The notes below the pieces were generated by a model. The model was not told the origin of the DNA. It did no database searches and saw only the letters and a list, made by a program, of their open reading frames with translations. A stretch of DNA of 64,000 bases from Ichthyophis bannanicus (Eukaryota > Chordata > Amphibia > Gymnophiona > Ichthyophiidae): NCBI GenBank assembly GCA_033557465.1, contig CM066041.1:160245532-160309531 (forward strand), given 5' to 3'. The position numbers and the translations under genes were made by a program. Shown piece after piece: positions 63,231-64,000 of this stretch. Each line of letters starts with the position of its first letter. Positions within the stretch are counted from its first letter, which is position 1.

Positions 63231-63972
63231 GGGTAGCTTCAGCGGGTATCAGTCCTAAGAGTGTATAAGGATTTGGCACAACTGGATGTATGGTCTCAAC
63301 TGCTTCGTTCACTCTCCTTAAATCTTGTACTGGGCGGTAATCACCTGTCCCAGGCTTCTTGACTGGCAGGAGAGGTGTATTCCATGGTGATTGACATACT
63401 CTGAGAAGGCCATACTCCAGTAATCTTAATAAATGACGATGGATGCCCTCAATGGCTGGTCTAGGGAGTGGGTATTGTTTAACATGTACTGGTGCTGCTC
63501 CAGGCTTAAGGGTCACAATCACTGGGGCTATGTGTTTGGCTAGACCTGGTGGGTTACCTTCTGCCCATACTCCAGGAGGAGCCATAATGTTGGCTGGCAT
63601 GCTGAAATTGGTATCAGGAACTGGTTTAGTACTGTAATATCTCCACTTTTCTTCTCGGGGGACAGTAAGCACCATTAGTCCTGCAGGCTTTGAGTTTACA
63701 GTCATTTGCATTTCTCCTTTCTCAGTAAAGGATATTTGGGCCTGCAGTTTGGCTAGCATATCTCGTCCCAGTAGCGGCACTGGGCACTCAGGCATATAAA
63801 GGAATTGGTGCGCTATTTGCTGTCCTCCTAATTCACATACGCGGTCTTTCAGAAAAGACTTGGTGGCTCTGGCACCAGTTGCTCCCATAATAGTGACTGC
63901 TCGTGTGGACAAAGGAGCTATTTGCTTATCTACTACAGAATGTTCTGCTCCAGTGTCAACCATAAAGTCCAT
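63231..63972 (-). pseudogene. Provirus 2 protease and start of reverse transcriptase
   Basis: The open frame from 63972 contains protease ('FMVDTGAEHSVV' active site, 'PLLGRDMLAKLQAQ') and continues in frame through the linker 'MQMTVNSKPAGLMVLTVPRE' into the reverse transcriptase fingers ('LPVKKPGTGDYRPVQDLRRV') and 'VLDLKDAFFCI' before the stop at 63187. Unlike provirus 1 the protease-RT junction is intact. Sequence upstream of 63972 (gag end) is outside the window. It is called a pseudogene because it belongs to the broken pol. Confidence 0.85.
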
Positions 63973-64000
63973 GAATTGGTTCCCTATCTTTAAACAGACC

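Larger units (their letters stand above)
57863..64000 (-). mobile_element. Provirus 2: related class I endogenous retrovirus, cut by the window end
   Basis: From low to high coordinate: 3' LTR, polypurine tract, env, integrase, RNase H, reverse transcriptase and protease, all on the minus strand. Gag, primer binding site and the 5' LTR lie beyond 64000. Its proteins are close to those of provirus 1, but its LTR is longer (646 bp) and clearly diverged, so it is a separate integration of a sister lineage, not a tandem duplication. Confidence 0.92.

Noticed and set aside
46782..64000. One long tandem duplication of a single provirus
   Set aside because: LTR lengths and sequences differ clearly, lesions are all different, and provirus 1 has its own GTAA duplication and empty site.

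Overview
The window is vertebrate nuclear DNA, almost entirely repeat-derived, from a large repeat-rich tetrapod genome. CR1-type LINE tails, tRNA-derived SINEs ending in L2-like or TAG-rich tails, DIRS elements carrying a tyrosine recombinase, Penelope-like (PLE) remnants, hAT transposons and class I endogenous retroviruses occur together. I recall this combination best from caecilian amphibians. That attribution is inference (about even odds against another amphibian or a reptile). I recognise one ordinary host gene: an intact single-exon MYADM-like gene at 6923-7831 (+).

Layout. 1-6.9 kb holds decayed LINE, DIRS-type and PLE-type fragments. 6.9-7.8 kb is the MYADM-like gene. 8.4-11.2 kb has LINE fragments, including a 5'-truncated CR1-like ORF2 on the minus strand. 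11.28-17.74 kb is a duplicated minisatellite-bearing unit; the second copy was hit by a fold-back element and by a 4.7 kb DIRS element with an intact 649-codon gag-like ORF. 17.74-19.2 kb is a PLE GIY-YIG endonuclease remnant split by an 822 bp palindromic insertion. 19.2-24.6 kb holds MITE-like repeats and an L2 relic. 24.63-30.49 kb is a second DIRS element, with RT/RNase H/tyrosine recombinase but no recognisable gag. 33.13-37.37 kb is a complete hAT transposon with 8 bp target-site duplications and an intact 600-codon BED-type transposase. 37.4-46.3 kb is two copies of a composite repeat, containing nested hAT-like and LINE insertions.

46.78-64.0 kb holds two related class I (gamma-like) proviruses, both on the minus strand. 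Provirus 1 (46782-56227) is complete: two LTRs, a GTAA target duplication, a tRNA-Gly-type primer binding site and a polypurine tract. Its gag, protease and env are broken, but it keeps a 1121-codon RT-RNase H-integrase frame. Provirus 2 (57863 to beyond the window end) is the reverse: pol is wrecked by stops, frameshifts and a ~534 bp deletion, while env is one open 715-codon frame.

Several insertions can be read against paralogous empty sites inside the window: provirus 1, the 4.7 kb DIRS and the hAT. This gives a relative chronology and exact ends. The points most worth following are the intact Env beside a dead pol, the paired loss of both SU-TM disulfide motifs in provirus 1 Env, the textbook DIRS inverted-repeat/internal-complementary-region structure in two elements with complementary gene losses, and the intact hAT transposase.
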